From the NCBI GenBank assembly GCA_032622095.1, contig CP136064.1:173856310-173920309 (forward strand): a stretch of 64,000 nucleotides of DNA. Reading direction: 5' to 3'. A model generated the notes under the pieces. The model was not told where the DNA came from, made no database searches, and saw only the letters and a list, made by a program, of their open reading frames with translations. The position numbers and the translations under genes are program-made. Source of the stretch: Siphonodentalium dalli. Lineage: Eukaryota; Mollusca; Scaphopoda; Gadilida; Siphonodentaliidae. Below are positions 10,790 to 21,249 of this stretch, piece after piece; position 1 is the first letter of the stretch; every line of letters begins with the position of its first letter.

Positions 10790-11860
10790 TCTAAATGGGA
10801 TGACGTTTACAATAATCAATTTCCGAGAGAAGCAGATGACAAAACTGAGAACAATTTAAAAATCAATTGTTTCAATTCTAATAGACCAAATACAATCGTA
10901 ATATTGGAAGTGCGGCGTATACTTCCGGTTTTTGTGGTATATGTAGCTATGGCGTCAATGACACATTTTGGGCCATTGGAGTAACCCGGTGACAATTCTA
11001 TCTAATTCAGCGCATCGAAAAACCCCTCACTACCAAATTTCAGTTCAATATTTTAAAACATGTGACAATTTTTTATATAGTAAATTATCATTGTAAATTG
11101 GTGAACCCCTTAACCTCTTCGCTTCTAAATTACATTATGACATCATGTGCTGGGCTGTTGACGTTATTGCCATTTTCCAGTGGAAAAATATAACTGGAAT
11201 ACCACAAGAACCATACAACTGATTCGTTCAGAATCGTGGAACATCATACAATGTTTGAAACTTCAAAATACAGTTATTCCGATGCACCAGTCTCTGAGTT
11301 CCAGTTAATATGAATAATGGCCTACTAGTACTGCTAGTGTGCTGAAGTAGGTCTGTAGGTACTACATACCATATAGCACATGACATGCACTTTTATGTCC
11401 GTAATAGTTACGATGTCATAGCAGCAAACAGGTTTTAAAAGGTAGTTGTACAGTTTGATTAACATGATGTGTATGTTGTCAAAATCAGCGTTCCTCTATT
11501 GTTTGGCATTAAACCAATTAAGTGTATGATGGAACAGGGCATGCCCAACTTGATAGTAATCGCCCTTCAAGCAATCAGAATCGGTTTCCAATTAACGGAT
11601 CAGTACGCTGTACATGTTGACCTCTCAGAGTGTTTGAACTCTGCAAGTAACGCCCACAAAACACATAATTTTTCACCACCTATATTCAGACATCTCTACC
11701 GTATCTCCTGAATGCCTCAACATATGGAGCTGCCCGACATGTTGTTTGATCGGAGACAACCTCGGCTACGCGGCCATGGTTTACAAGTTGAATCTGCACA
11801 TATGTCGCCTGCAGATGGATGGCGCCTTTCGGGTGACATATACTGGTATATCCGCCCCCG
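10790..11860. repeat. dispersed repeat, copy A
   Basis: This is collinear with 16450-17060. Shared words include AGAGAAGCA-ATGACAA, GACAATTCTATCT, CATCGAAAAACCCCT, ACCAAATTTCAGTTC, CAGGGCATGCCC and AAGTAACGCCCACAAA. The two copies are diverged direct repeats, 5.7 kb apart. No transposase is visible, so the element type is unknown. Confidence 0.7.
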
Positions 11861-11869
11861 ATTGAATGA

Positions 11870-12780
11870 GTTAAGGACCTAAATATATCAGATTTTGTTC
11901 CTAGCATTTGCTGATTTGGGAAATAAAAAAAAATATATATTTTTCTTGCACACATGACAGGGGGGGGGGGTGTGACTATCATGACAGTACGATCTGATGA
12001 TAACCAAGGTCCAAGTAATCTGTTGAATGGCCTAATTATCTGATTATTATCGAGGCTAATGGTGTAAAGAATATAAAGAAATAACTTTTAACACATGAGA
12101 TCAATTTCAGCTTCAACAGTTACTAGCTGGTCACTTGAACGTGGAATTTGAACAAGTGTGTACATGCCCGAACAAAAATGAACATGATTTGAAATTTTGA
12201 TCTGTTGTGACTCAATCATTGTGAGTGTTGATTATCATGAATTGATGAAACGCGTACATTTCTTCAACCAAAAATACATCTAAGATGTACTAGATATATT
12301 GTATTCAGTGTAGACAGCCAATTTTTAAATATAGGAAAGTAATATAATGGCAAATAATGCGACAAAATGTTACCAGTGAATACAGGCGAACAGGTGATTA
12401 AATTTTGTAAACAAAGATTGGGTAAATGCAAAAGTTCAATGCCAAATTGGACCCGGAACGAATATGAGTCTATTTCCGGTACATACGCTTATATTGTCAG
12501 CAGTGCTCAGTGAACGTAATGTGTCCAGTTAGGTAAACTCGGCCATTTCCGCTTCGCCGGGGAAATAAGGGAAATGGGCAAGACCCGGCAAGTCGTTGAG
12601 AATGGTGTTCCCTGGCAGCAACCACGGCTGGTTAATTAGCACGTATGTGTATTGAAAACACTTCAAGTTTACACAGGGCAACATGTTGTTGAAATCCGCA
12701 TTTCACTAACTGTTGAATAAGTAAACGTAGCCGGAAGGAAGCCATGAACTGTCTTCTAGATAATTTGCGGCATAGTCATA
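11870..12780. other. intergenic, nothing recognised
   Basis: This stretch is AT-rich, with a ten-G tract near 11961 and no credible gene, RNA or element boundary. Confidence 0.4.
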
Positions 12781-12784
12781 TCAT

Positions 12785-12872
12785 GGGGCGAGCTGGCCCG
12801 GGGCGAGCTGGCTCGGGGCGAGCTGGCCCAGGTCGACTGGGGCGAGCTGGCCCTGGGGCGAGTGGGCCCGTT
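12785..12872. repeat. GC-rich minisatellite
   Basis: Five to six imperfect copies of a GGGGCGAGCTGGCCC unit (about 15-16 bp) lie immediately left of the minisatellite-ended element. Confidence 0.85.
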
Positions 12873-12906
12873 TCCATATCATGTACCTGGATTAACGTAC
12901 GGTATC

Positions 12907-14138
12907 CAGACGATTGGGACCTTGGACGATTGGGACCTTGGACGATTGGGACCTTAAGTTGGACGATTGGGACATCGGGACGATTGGGACCTTGGACGAT
13001 TGGGACCTCGGACGATTGGGACCTTGGGTCAAGACGATTGGGACCTTATTCAAGTTAATTTATATGTTCCTATTAAATAACTATTACATTGGGTTAGTGT
13101 TAGTAAGTATAGACTCACAGTGAGTACAGTTTATCAATGTTTACTTAACGGCAGCCTACTTAAAGGGGTACTGTACGCCATTTGCATTAAATTTCCGGTG
13201 ACAACAACGATCTAATATCGATAATATATAGAAACATAAGTAATTTGAGTCGAAGATGTATTCTGTAAACGCTCAGGTTAATATGCTATCTTAAAATTTA
13301 ATAATTTAAAAGTTAATAATTTGATATAAATTGAATTTATGACAGGAGCCATAAAATGGCGTCAATTAAATTACGAATTTCCGTAATCAAAATGAAGTAA
13401 TTGAGGGATACTGGATGTTAAACCGATCGGACACACGATTGCTTAAAATATTATAATGATACGGGGAGAACACTCAAGTCACTCACTGACTAGCGACGAT
13501 ACAATAACTTAAATGATTATATGGGACTATAGTATGCATATAATATAACTTTTATTTGATTCATTTGGTTGAAAACTTTACAAAAATTACTCGACAACGA
13601 CAATTTGTATTTTTGCATTCCGGTAAATTTGTCATCCGTAACATGACTTCGTACTCAACAGACTTTCAAATAATGGAAAAATTGTTACCTTATTCTCCGA
13701 CTCGGAGACTATAGAAACCAACAACAACATTTGGCGTACAGTACCCCTTTAAAAGTAGGTGCCGGTCGTGTTGTTATTGCTAAAAGGGATCACCGCTGAT
13801 TAATCGTCACCTTCTTAACAGTGATCAATGAGTTGGAATGAGTAGGTATCAAGTATTCGTTTGTGTTACCGAAGCTCTGTAAAAACAAGAACAGCTATAT
13901 AAGATTTCCAGATCTGAAATTATGGCATATCAAACATGTCAAACTAATATATTATATACCGTACTTATAATTTCTTATATATAACTGAAGAAATCAATTA
14001 CTCAAGGTCCCAATCGTCCTGACTCAAGGTCCCAATCGTCCGAGGTCCCAATCGTCCAAGGTCCCAATCGTCCGAGGTCCCAATCGTCCAAGGTCCCAAT
14101 CGTCCGAGGTCCCAATCGTCCAAGGTCCCAATCGTCTG
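12907..14138. mobile_element. element bounded by inverted 16-bp minisatellites
   Basis: The left end (12907-13047) is a tandem array of a 16-bp unit GACGATTGGGACCTTG. The right end (about 14002-14138) is the same array in inverted orientation. The outermost 15 bp, CAGACGATTGGGACC and GGTCCCAATCGTCTG, are exact inverted copies, as expected of a DNA transposon with reiterated subterminal motifs. No clear target duplication was found. A second element (13164-13748) sits inside. It could instead be two inverted minisatellite loci, but the exact outer ends favour one element. Confidence 0.65.
13164..13748. mobile_element. TTAA-flanked non-autonomous DNA transposon
   Basis: AGGGGTACTGTACGCCA at the left and its inverted copy TGGCGTACAGTACCCCT at the right are flanked by TTAA (13160-13163, 13749-13752). 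TTAA targets are used by piggyBac and Kolobok transposases; the ends do not decide between them. The element is 585 bp with no coding capacity, nested inside the minisatellite-ended element. Confidence 0.8.
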
Positions 14139-15114
14139 ACAGTCATATTTAGATACGAGCTGTCTCCAATCAGTAATCTGGAATCAATAATTCCTTGATC
14201 AACCTCTACAAGTTTCAGTCTGCACGAACCCCATCTCGATCTCATTTATCATGTCTTCCCTCTCGACAGATAAGAGTTCAACGGACGGACAGAATGAAAT
14301 GGCACACCATTTCCAAAAATTTCCTTGTTATACCGCATTCACAGCTTGTGGTGGTATCCTTAATAAACTTCCCGATGTGGCCTTTCAAGCTGGAGTGGCC
14401 TGATTACAATCTGTTCAACATGGGGTAGGAGTGGTGGAGTCCCAAAACCTCCAACTTTGTTCAAAATTGTTAAAGATGCATAATCCGATTAAGCGCCTCT
14501 CAGTTACTATTTATTTTGATTCGGGGGTAAAAAATATTTGATTGGAGTCGAGGAACCCACGTAGGCCTACCTATCAAAGCTCAGAGTTATTATTATATCG
14601 ATTTTTGAAATCTATTAGTTTTCACTACCGATAATTATAGTGGCCCAGTAAACAGTGGACGAGCCGACTGTCTCGGACCAAATTACGGATGAAGATGGAT
14701 AACTCTAAAATAAAGAGGCTTTCCGTTGATAATAAGGCCATATTTCGGCGAACAACATGTTGATAAATAACACGTTTCGGGCAATTTTATACTATAGTTG
14801 ACAGTGGTTACAATTATTTTTGGGCAAATAATCCATTCTGATAACTGAAGCGGCATTTCTAAAAAATGTTGTTGTTGTTGTTGTCGGAATCTGATTATAT
14901 GGGGACCATCGAATCGGATTGAGTATCTTTAATAATTTGAAAGTCCACGCCTAACAATATAAATTTGAATTTCAGACCACCATACCGATAATTCCGATAA
15001 TTCTATTTTCTTTGATTTGATTGTTGTTTTGTTATGTTTTTTTGTTTTTTGTTTTTATCAAAAGTCGATATTTTCAGGTGAAGGACTGCATTCAGTCAAA
15101 TTTTTGGACTAAAA
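14139..15114. other. intergenic, nothing recognised
   Basis: AT-rich sequence with no credible coding exon, RNA gene or element end. Confidence 0.35.
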
Positions 15115-15227
15115 TTTCCAATAAGCGCAATAAGAAAATAAGCGCAATAAGAATATTCCTTATTGTGCTTCTAAAAGCGCAATTAGATCTTCCCTTATTG
15201 CGCTTAAGTGCAATAAGGGATTCCTTA
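15115..15227. repeat. cluster of inverted GCGCAATAAG words
   Basis: AAGCGCAATAAG and its complement CTTATTGCGCTT recur at least five times in both orientations within about 110 bp, so the strand can fold into alternative hairpins. It may be the collapsed end of a foldback element. Confidence 0.6.
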
Positions 15228-16449
15228 TTTATTAAATGTCAATTTGGCTTCCCATCAATCCTCCTGTTAATATCTTATCCCGAAGCCAGTAATCACTGGT
15301 AATTTGATAATCCTCTTATTTTCCGGATCAGATAAGAAATCCCGTAATCATAGTCAAACTTCATCTCTTAAGTGGTTGTATTACTAAGAAAACAAACCTA
15401 TTAAATTAGATTAGATTTATTTTGATAGTTCAGGTTATACATGTGTACATGGATACATACCATGGGTATGTTTACAAGTTGAATCAATATAATACACAAC
15501 AGTATATATATATCGGTGGTTCTCCCTTAAACGAGCAAATTGATGTCTCGTGTACAATTGTTCCATAAAAATATGATTGTGCCACAAACAAGACCTATTG
15601 TGGCGTTCCATTTCACTGAGGAGCATGTGGCACAACGTTATGATATAACAGTATTGTAACATATCAACACATGCCTTTAGTTACATGGTCAAAACAACGA
15701 GAAAACACGAAAATAGCACTGTCTCGTCGCCTAACTGCGAAATTTCATTTTATTCATATAAAAGTTATCTTACCTCTAATTGACAAACAACGTGCACTGT
15801 TATGTTATTTCTTGGACTCTTTATCTATGAATATCATTTATGATGCACGTTTTTCGTGGTTTGATGTAAATATTGACTCTGAAACATCGAAAATCGCCTG
15901 TCTCGAGAAATGTCCACACCGCGACATTATTTACAATATAGGCCATCCCGGTTCCATTTTAACTAAGGGCAACAACCTACCATACGGATAAGAAAGTTTT
16001 GCCTTTTGACAATTTGTATTGAAGATTTTGGGCAATATAAAGAATCAAAACACATGAAAAATGAGACGAAAATAAGTGTACCCTCCAGCGAACCTTAATT
16101 AATGTCCACACCGCGACGCTATAAAAGGAACTAGAAAATATGTCGGGAGACTACCAAAATTGCTCAAATAGTAAACATGGGGTGAAGAATCGTGAATAAA
16201 AACGAATGGACGCCTGACATAAACAGAAATTGAAAAAAAATGAAGAAAATATCAAAATTGTCCACACCGCGACATGTCCACACCGCGACGCAGAATAACG
16301 TTACAGCCAGCCACAGACACATTTCACGCTTAGCATATTTGGGTGGTTCTGTTGTAAAAGGGTCAACACGATGTACATACACATATAGTTGTTATTGGAT
16401 CGGTGGGGGGGGGGGGGTGGGGGGCTGTGAGTGAGTGGGGGGGGGGGGG
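15228..16449. other. intergenic with a dispersed 15-mer
   Basis: TGTCCACACCGCGAC occurs four times, all on the + strand, at 15911, 16103, 16259 and 16275. Two poly-G tracts lie at about 16405-16425 and 16438-16450. No gene is recognised. The short open frame at 15671-15991 has no family I know. Confidence 0.5.
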
Positions 16450-17060
16450 TGTAATCAGAGAGAAGCAAATGACAATTTGAAAATCAATTGTTTCGGTACT
16501 TTTCAACAATCGTTCTGCCTGTGGGACGATTTCCGGCTCGTGTGCTATAGCAAATTAAGGCGTCAATGACACATTTTGGGCCATCGGAATATCTCACTGA
16601 CAATTCTATCTGATTGAGCTCATCGAAAAACCCCTAAATACCAAATTTCAGTTCGATATCTTGAAACATGTAAGAGAAATCCATCGACATAGTTTTCTAT
16701 TGTAAATTCTCTTTGCAATTTGGCGAACCTTTTGAGGAACAGAGTTTGATTGACGTATGTTCACGTTATCTACATCAGAGTTCCTCGGTCGTTTGGCGTC
16801 AAACCAAGTGTACGATGGATCAGGGCATGCCCGACTTGATAGGAATACCCCTTTATGTGATCAAAATCTGTTTCCAATTATCAGATATGTACGTGTATAC
16901 GTTGACCTCTTAGAGAGTTTGAACTCTTAAGTAACGCCCACAAAGCACATCAATTTCCACCACGTATATTCAAAATTATGGCTGTATCTCATAGACGTCT
17001 CAACGTGCGAAGCTGTGCGATACGTCGTTTGGACGGATACATCATCGGCTACTCCATGAT
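16450..17060. repeat. dispersed repeat, copy B
   Basis: Second copy, in the same orientation, of the repeat at 10790-11860. It is shorter and diverged, with a different local composition in the gaps. Confidence 0.7.
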
Positions 17061-17809
17061 GTACAAGTTGAATATATAATCATAACGATAATTCAACTAT
17101 TAAAGGGCACATGTCAACAAAGTGGCTCAATTTTGTTTGGTTTCCATTAATCATGATATTCGAATTAAACACAAGTTTTGGAGAAAGAGCGAATTTGACA
17201 ATGACGTCGCCCTGATTCAACCCAAAAACGTCATTGGCACATGCTGTAATGAACGACATTGATTGACCTTGACCGTGCCCTATAATTTTGCCAAATGTCA
17301 TTATTGTGGTCACCAATATCTGTGCTACATACTCACATAAAATTCATCAGCATGTGACATATTTAATTTTTTCAGAATTCTATGGACGAATATGTTCATT
17401 TAAGGGAGAATCACCCATATATTATAATTATAATAGTTTATATTAAATATAGATATGTTATATGTTGGGCTCTGATGAGTCAGTCAGTTAGAGTTCAGAC
17501 TGTAAATAATTGATATATAAGAGAATATATCAATTTTCTCAAGAATTAATTCATTTTATTTTCTAGAGGTTGCCGTCAGAATATAAGGTAAATTATGTGG
17601 CAGAAATCTGTATAAAAATAGAAATACTCATGTGACCTGAGACCATCAGGGATAACGCAAAAAGTTCTCTAAATGAGAACTTAATTCCATTGCGGTCCCT
17701 GGTGGCTTTCGGCACATGGGCAGTGAGTGAAGTTCGAAACTTCGGAGCACAATGTATAAAAGTATTTAAAATATAAATAAAATAAAATAAAAGCGATTTC
17801 AGAACGAGA
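17061..17809. other. intergenic, nothing recognised
   Basis: AT-rich sequence without a credible gene or element end. Confidence 0.35.
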
Positions 17810-17817
17810 CTTATATG

Positions 17818-18060
17818 AGGCCCCCACCCCCCCCCCCCCATGGAATACGGAATACCACTTAACACAGATGGTGGAATACGGAATACCAGTTAACAGCCAT
17901 ATGGAATACATAAAGATAAATGAAAATTCCATTTTTTGGAAGGTCGGCGTACGAATACCTGTATTTTTGGAATACCGAATACCTCCTAACAGGGCCGGAA
18001 CACGGCGTACCGCATAACAGGGCATGGAATACGGCGTACGGAAAGAGGGGGTGGGGGCCT
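17818..18060. mobile_element. 243-bp hAT-like miniature element
   Basis: The ends AGGCCCCCACC and GGTGGGGGCCT are inverted copies, flanked by a perfect 8-bp target duplication CTTATATG (17810-17817, 18061-18068). The interior is made of repeated GGAATACGG-type words. It lies about 400 bp upstream of the putative first coding exon of the glucose transporter. Confidence 0.85.
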
Positions 18061-18315
18061 CTTATATGGAGAGGAAAAGTTGATAAAATAAGTCAATACA
18101 CAAGTATCAGGTTTGGGAATCAGTCAACCAAGCATGTACTGTGGCATTACTACGGGGACCTACGCGAATTTATTAAATCTACGCCGGGACTTACGCAAAT
18201 GTCGGGACCTACTGCATAACTCGTCAGTTCTTTTAGTGTATCCCATCCGGAATTCGTTACAAATTCTCGGTCCGCGTCCAAATTGACCCATGATATTTTT
18301 TAGTTTCTGAACACT

Positions 18316-18321
18316 CACGTG
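18316..18321. promoter_or_regulatory. CACGTG E-box upstream of the transporter start
   Basis: A palindromic CACGTG lies 139 bp before the proposed start codon. Such E-boxes are bound by bHLH-ZIP factors (USF, MondoA/ChREBP, TFEB families), several of which respond to sugar or lysosomal state. A six-base word occurs by chance often, so function is only a suggestion. Confidence 0.25.
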
Positions 18322-18341
18322 CTGATCACATGACATTTAAC

Positions 18342-18380
18342 ATGGAGAATGAAGACTTAGAATGTTTTTATGTGGATTGA
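18342..18380 (+). other. possible upstream open reading frame
   Basis: An ATG followed by eleven codons and TGA (peptide MENEDLECFYVD) lies in the presumed 5' leader, out of frame with the proposed transporter start at 18460. If the transcript includes it, it could damp translation. The transcription start is unknown. Confidence 0.3.
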
Positions 18381-18459
18381 TTGTAATGTTAACCAACTTA
18401 ACCATGTTATGTGGTGGTTATATTTCATTGTTCCCGTCATAATATCTAACGGCTGAACG

Positions 18460-18579
18460 ATGAGTGAGCGACAACCGCTGTTATCAGATGACGAAACAGG
18501 AGAGCGCCCTCAATCACCGGCCACGATTGAAGTGGAAGAAATAACAAATTCTGTCTCGACCAGCGAACCGAAGAATGGG
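18460..18579 (+). CDS. hexose transporter (SLC2A/GLUT), putative exon 1: N-terminal cytosolic tail
   Basis: From ATG 18460, 40 codons run into a GTGCGT donor (18580). The peptide begins MSERQPLLSDDE and is hydrophilic and acidic, as expected of a cytosolic N-tail. E3-R-Q-P-L7-L8 fits the [DE]xxxL[LI] sorting motif that AP adaptor complexes read, a feature known in GLUT8 and related transporters. The exon ends in phase 0, matching the phase-0 start of the exon at 38428, where sequence equivalent to the usual short GLUT tail (K-x-T-G) begins. The linkage spans 19.8 kb and is inferred. It could be an alternative first exon or belong to a different gene. Confidence 0.6.
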
Positions 18580-19312
18580 GTGCGTTCCTCATTAGACATA
18601 CTATAGTAACCATCTTACCATTACCATGCGTTCACAACACATACCACAGGGGCTTGTTGATAAAATGAGTACAATATAAATAAAAAAATATGTATATTTA
18701 AACCGAGTGTGCCACTTTTAAGACTGTACGTATTACTATCAGGCCAAAACAAATTGAATGTGTGTTTCCCGTAACGAGCCCAAAAAAAATAGGGGCGGGC
18801 GATAGGCTTTTCATTTTATTTTATTTTTTCATTTTATTTTTTTATGGTCTCGTGTGGGCCATGCCTAACCACCATCAAACACCATACAATGACCCAGAGC
18901 AACCAACAAATTGGTGATAAAACTGATATATTGAGGGGAAACATATAAAACAGATTTCTATTATCTTTAAAATGCGGGGTTTTTTGCCACACTCCCACAA
19001 CATTCATGAATTATGCACATGGGAATCGACCCATGTGCGACCGCTATCGTTGAAAAGAACTTCCGGTATAGTGTCCGGTCGTAATTTGACTTTCCGTTTG
19101 AAGAGTGACGATGTGGTAGAGCCCGAAGCCGCCATCGCACGCCGCCGCCAACCATATTGGCCACAAGCCGCCGCCAGCCATATTATCTCTAACGCCAGCC
19201 ACATTTAAAAATCTACACCGCCGGAATTGTAAAATGGCTGAGCCGTGTGCATGGGCTTATATGTCAAGCACAACTGTTCTGTGAATCGCAAAGAACTAAA
19301 CCGCATTGCCTA
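18580..19312. other. intronic, with a fragment repeated inverted at 23790
   Basis: The segment around 18742-18778 (GGCCAAAACAAATTGAATG and onward) is found inverted at about 23790-23825. The two could be ends of one repeat family on either side of the 19313-22921 element. Nothing coding is seen. Confidence 0.45.
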
Positions 19313-20559
19313 CCCAGATAGCCACCCGACGTCGGCCCAACGTCGGCCCAACGATGGCCCGACGTTGGCTGCCGATGTCGGCCCGACGGTTGGCGTGGCT
19401 ATCGGCTATGACTTCGGTCCGACGTCGGCATATGGTTGGCAGTCGACGTCATGCCGACCACCATCGGTTCGATGTCATTTGCCATCGTCGGCCCGCCTGA
19501 CGGCGTGGCTGTCGGCTATGACGTCGGCCCGACATCGGCAGCCGACGTTGACAAATGGTTGGCAGCCGACGCCATGCCGACCACAGTCGGCACGAAGGCT
19601 TTTCGTGGTCTTGATCATGCCATGCATGAATATCTACTAAATAGCTATGGCACGGGCATAGATATGGAGTAAATAATTGTGGCGTGATCCAGTTCGTGGT
19701 CATGTGAACTACTGAGCTCTATATACTATAATTGCAAACTAAACTAACAAGACTAAAACGATTGCAATTCTCTGTGAATTTCCGGTTAACCAAGAAGTCA
19801 CAAAACAAATTTTGAAATGGTTATAAATGCCAGAAGAAAAATGGCTAATTGTCAATGTTTAATCGTGTTGATATAATTATACATTACAAATCAAACAAAG
19901 CTACTGATATTGATAGGGATAATTCAAGTGAAAAATTATAGGATTGCGTATATACGACCCAGACCGCAAATCGCTGCCAACAATTTTTAATGTTAAAAAT
20001 CAACACAAAAACACGTATAACGGTATTTATTATGTATATACTTATAGTGGATCGATCAGTAGTGTTAAATATTTACACAATTGTGTCCGAAATGGTGCTT
20101 AACTTGTCTCTAATAAATCAGCCCGCACGTATATAGTTCTCTGTGAAATTCGTCAGACTTGCTTTAGACATAATGTCTGGAATTTTAAATTTTAAATTTT
20201 ATATCCCAGTGTTTCATGTACTAAGATGTTTCCGGCCTAATCTTCTTGGGTTCGATTGCCTGAAGGTCCAAAACTCTGTACCACGAAGCTCCAATACTCC
20301 GAAATTCCGATAAACTTTCCAGTTCACATCATATATATCTACGCATATATAGTCCGACCGAGAGTTCAGTCTGCATGGTGGGATTTTTCACATGCATGTA
20401 GGGACTCTGGATTCACACCTCATGTCACATATGTATACACGTGTAATGTGATATATACTCCTCTTCAGGGAACAACGTACAGAATGATAAACAGCATGCA
20501 GCACACGGAAATCTTCCACATGTATCGTGAACGATTCCTAGATCATCGCAATCTGGGCT

Positions 20560-20715
20560 AGATTAGGTTGTTACGATTTGAACCCCGATATATGCGAAAA
20601 TCGGGACCGATTTTCAAGGTTGATCCGAGTTGAGGGACATCTCAATGTGCCATTCCGATCGATACATAGCCATTTCGATAAGAAATGAGAATTTGTTCAC
20701 ACTCACTGAAGCAAG
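20560..20715. repeat. dispersed repeat, inverted copy near 36220-36400
   Basis: Shared with the opposite strand of 36220-36400 are the words GTTGAGGGACATCTCAATGT, CATTCCGATCGATACAT and CCATTTCGATAAGAAAT. The element type is unknown. Confidence 0.7.
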
Positions 20716-21034
20716 CGCATTTGAAGCAATGATTAACACTCATATACACTGGGTCCGTGTCTCCATTTAATTATCTGATACATGTATCTTGCTTCTAACA
20801 TACAATTAATTTGTCACCATCATGCAGCAAGTTTTAAGACGACCGACATTGCTCCCTTGAGACAACCATTTACAACTATGTCCCATGCACACACCAACAT
20901 CTCCATTCACAGGCGTTATACATGTATGCTGTTATTACCATATCCAACAGTGGTCCTGTAAAGATATAGAGGGAAATACTAAACACACTTGCACACTTGA
21001 AAGTACCTGATGGACCCCAATGCTGGCCAACATA

Positions 21035-21249
21035 CAGTAATGCCCTAATTATTCGACTCCTTTAACCACAGCAGAATTATGGGTAACTTTTCTGGATTTA
21101 GTCGGAAATATGGCTTGTTGCCATTTATCGGAAAGCTCTCGGGGAGAGCTTTCCTATGAATGGCAACCAGCCATATTTCCGACTAAATCCTGAAAAGTTA
21201 CCCATAATTCTGCTGTGGTTAAAGGAGTCGATTAATTAGGGCCTTACTG
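21035..21249. mobile_element. palindromic TA-flanked MITE, copy 1
   Basis: The 215-bp element is almost entirely self-complementary. It starts CAGTAATGCCCTAATTATTC and ends in the inverted counterpart GGGCCTTACTG, and is flanked by TA on both sides (21033-21034, 21250-21251), as for Tc1/mariner-type insertions. Each arm carries AACCACAGCAGAATTATGGG, and the arms meet at a GCTCTCGGGGAGAGC centre. Four further copies lie at 54090-56652. Confidence 0.85.

Noticed and set aside
12744-13123. Repetitive glycine/tryptophan-rich open frames
   Set aside because: They are translations of the GGGGCGAGCTGGCCC and GACGATTGGGACCTTG minisatellites, not a gene.
15671-15991. 106-codon open frame on the + strand
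   Set aside because: AT-rich with no domain, no splice-site context and the repeated 15-mer at its end; not enough to call a gene.
19245-19703. Overlapping open frames of up to 131 codons in three phases
   Set aside because: They are produced by the reiterated GACGTCGGCC words of a transposon end, which are stop-free in several frames; no conserved protein is implied.
20246-20270. GGGTTCGATTGCC, resembling a tRNA T-loop
   Set aside because: No paired acceptor stem, D-arm or anticodon arm could be drawn around it.
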